Assembly (NCBI GenBank): GCA_902605755.1
Contig: CACLDR010000010.1
Coordinates: 1-47,505, forward strand
From: an uncultured Marinoscillum sp.
Lineage (GTDB): Bacteria; Bacteroidota; Bacteroidia; Cytophagales; Cyclobacteriaceae
Length of the DNA: 47,505 nt
Direction of reading: 5' to 3'
Shown here in pieces: positions 46,578 to 47,505 of the stretch. Numbering within the stretch: position 1 is the stretch's first letter; each line of letters begins with the position of its first letter. Made by a program: the position numbers and the translations under genes. The notes beneath the pieces are model-generated. The model did not search any database and was not told the origin of the DNA. It saw only the letters and a program-made list of their open reading frames with translations.

Positions 46578-47505
46578 TTATTCAATAGTAAATTCTGGAA
46601 GTTTTACTCTTTTGCCTCCATTCATAGCTGATTCATGAGCGCATATCCCAACACAAGTCCAATTAGCACTTTTTATGGCATTGGGCCAAGGTTCTCGATC
46701 TTCAATCAATGCCCTAAGAAACTCATGAACCATGTGGGGATGGGATCCACCATGTCCTCCTCCTTGTAGAAAAGAAAGATGATCAGCATCTTGAATACTT
46801 TTGGTAAAAGATCTAATTTCTGAGGGCAATAAATGCGCAAAATCAGGAATACTTATACGTTCGGGAATCTCATTTTCAGATTTTTTAGCCGTATGAATAA
46901 TATGTTCATCTCCCTCGACCAACCCCCACTCGAATGATTTTTTTGTACCATACACATCAAAAGATTCTCTATATTGTCGTGCCGTATCATATAAAAACCG
47001 CCAAACTTGGGCCACAATATCCATATTTTTGATTTTGATATGGCAAGACTCCACTGCAAAAGGATTACCTGAAAGATTTTTAATTTCTTCACTCACATTA
47101 CCCGAACCAAAACATGAGACGTACTCAGCAAAACCATTAACTAATCCCAATACTGGAGAGACTACATGAGTAGCATAATGCATAGGAATCATTTTTTTCC
47201 AATAATCTGGCCAACCTTCCATGTCTTGAGGGTGTGAAGCCTTCATGAACTGAATATCTCCAATATCACCACGCTCGTACATTTCTTTGATGAACAAAAA
47301 CTCTCTGCTGTAGACCACTGTCTCGGCCATCATATATTTAAGTCCAGTATCTTTCACTAATGAAACAATTTCTTCACATTCACTGATCTTCGTAGCCATT
47401 GGAACAGTACAAATGACGTTCTTACCCGATTTCAATGCTTCAATGGACATCCATCCATGATCCCCAATAGGTGAATTGATATGAACAAAATCCACATTTG
47501 GATCC
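46578..47505 (-). CDS. Gfo/Idh/MocA family oxidoreductase, N-terminus cut by window
   Basis: The frame is open to the window edge (DPNVDFVHINSPIGDHGWMS), so the Rossmann N-terminus with the NAD(P) glycine loop is outside. Visible: GKNVICTVPMATKISECEEI, where the usual EKP at the catalytic site is VPM, then a C-terminal beta-sheet domain with GDIQFMKASHPQDMEGWPDY and a His/Gly-rich GGGHGGSHPHMVHEFLRALI. Such enzymes oxidise or reduce sugars, inositols or amino sugars. The pseudogene next to it belongs to a protein type often found beside these enzymes in polyol or sugar utilisation clusters. Substrate unknown. Confidence 0.85.
   Translation of the reverse strand, partial: DPNVDFVHINSPIGDHGWMSIEALKSGKNVICTVPMATKISECEEIVSLVKDTGLKYMMAETVVYSREFLFIKEMYERGDIGDIQFMKASHPQDMEGWPDYWKKMIPMHYATHVVSPVLGLVNGFAEYVSCFGSGNVSEEIKNLSGNPFAVESCHIKIKNMDIVAQVWRFLYDTARQYRESFDVYGTKKSFEWGLVEGDEHIIHTAKKSENEIPERISIPDFAHLLPSEIRSFTKSIQDADHLSFLQGGGHGGSHPHMVHEFLRALIEDREPWPNAIKSANWTCVGICAHESAMNGGKRVKLPEFTIE

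Noticed and set aside
1-47505. CRISPR arrays, tRNA, rRNA, insertion sequences with intact transposase
   Set aside because: I looked for regularly spaced repeats, cloverleaf arms with CCA ends and DDE/tyrosine recombinase motifs, and found none that stand up.

Overview
This is an AT-rich chromosomal segment (GC about one third by eye) of a member of the Bacteroidota, most likely a Saprospiria/Saprospirales-type marine or sludge bacterium. The phylum call rests on several features. Two large secreted proteins end in type IX secretion (Por) sorting domains. Starts lack Shine-Dalgarno sequences but several have TAnnTTTG-type -7 boxes. DnaG has lost most zinc-finger ligands and Mrp lacks its CxxC, as in many relatives. 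There is a FecR/DUF4974 protein and a menF-menD-menB cluster. The family-level placement is a guess.

Layout. (1) 1-5,500 is an accessory, decaying region. It holds a 5'-truncated secreted protein, two NTF2/SnoaL-like genes separated by near-identical terminator-leader units, and two small exported proteins that sit between repeated flanks although the proteins are unrelated. It also holds a lone polymerase-palm-like gene of the sort carried by phages and plasmids, an XRE-type HTH remnant and several short coding remnants. (2) 5,500-10,054 (minus) is the dnaG-ribBA-secreted protein-surE operon. (3) 10,504-19,032 (plus) is mrp-nfu (Fe-S carriers), an M43 metalloprotease with T9SS tail, ddl, a PASTA membrane protein, a second T9SS protein and a rhodanese. 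(4) 19,161-21,333 (minus) has a TPR/NTF2-like secreted protein and a histidine phosphatase that lacks a normal start codon. (5) 21,529-27,617 is the menaquinone cluster: hotdog thioesterase, menF, menD, menB and menE, with an orphan FecR-like gene inserted on the opposite strand before menE. menC and menA are not in the window. (6) 28,394-36,609 (minus) is a rhomboid protease with an N-terminal frameshift at a T10 tract, a TerB-like protein, a SanA/DUF218 protein, parC, a broken secreted alpha/beta hydrolase, parE and a small membrane protein. (7) 37,268-45,265 has a CxxC small protein, a MaoC-like hydratase, a Pif1-like helicase next to a core-only DEAD-box RNA helicase, divergent from an S1/CvfB-like RNA-binding protein, then heme A synthase (ctaA) and a dipeptide epimerase. 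(8) 45,450 to the end has a badly degraded c-type heme-binding (PVC-type) gene and a truncated Gfo/Idh/MocA oxidoreductase.

Most of the window is housekeeping: replication and decatenation (dnaG, parEC), flavin, menaquinone and heme A synthesis for respiration, Fe-S assembly and cell wall. A recurring theme is gene decay: at least seven remnants or lesions can be read from the bases (1.9-5.4 kb, 28.9 kb, 33 kb, 38.8 kb, 45.5-46.1 kb). Some single-base frameshifts could be sequencing or assembly errors. I did not find a clear new multi-gene system. The best candidates for follow-up are the fixed-flank/variable-cargo modules at 1.97-3.15 kb and the polymerase-like gene beside them.
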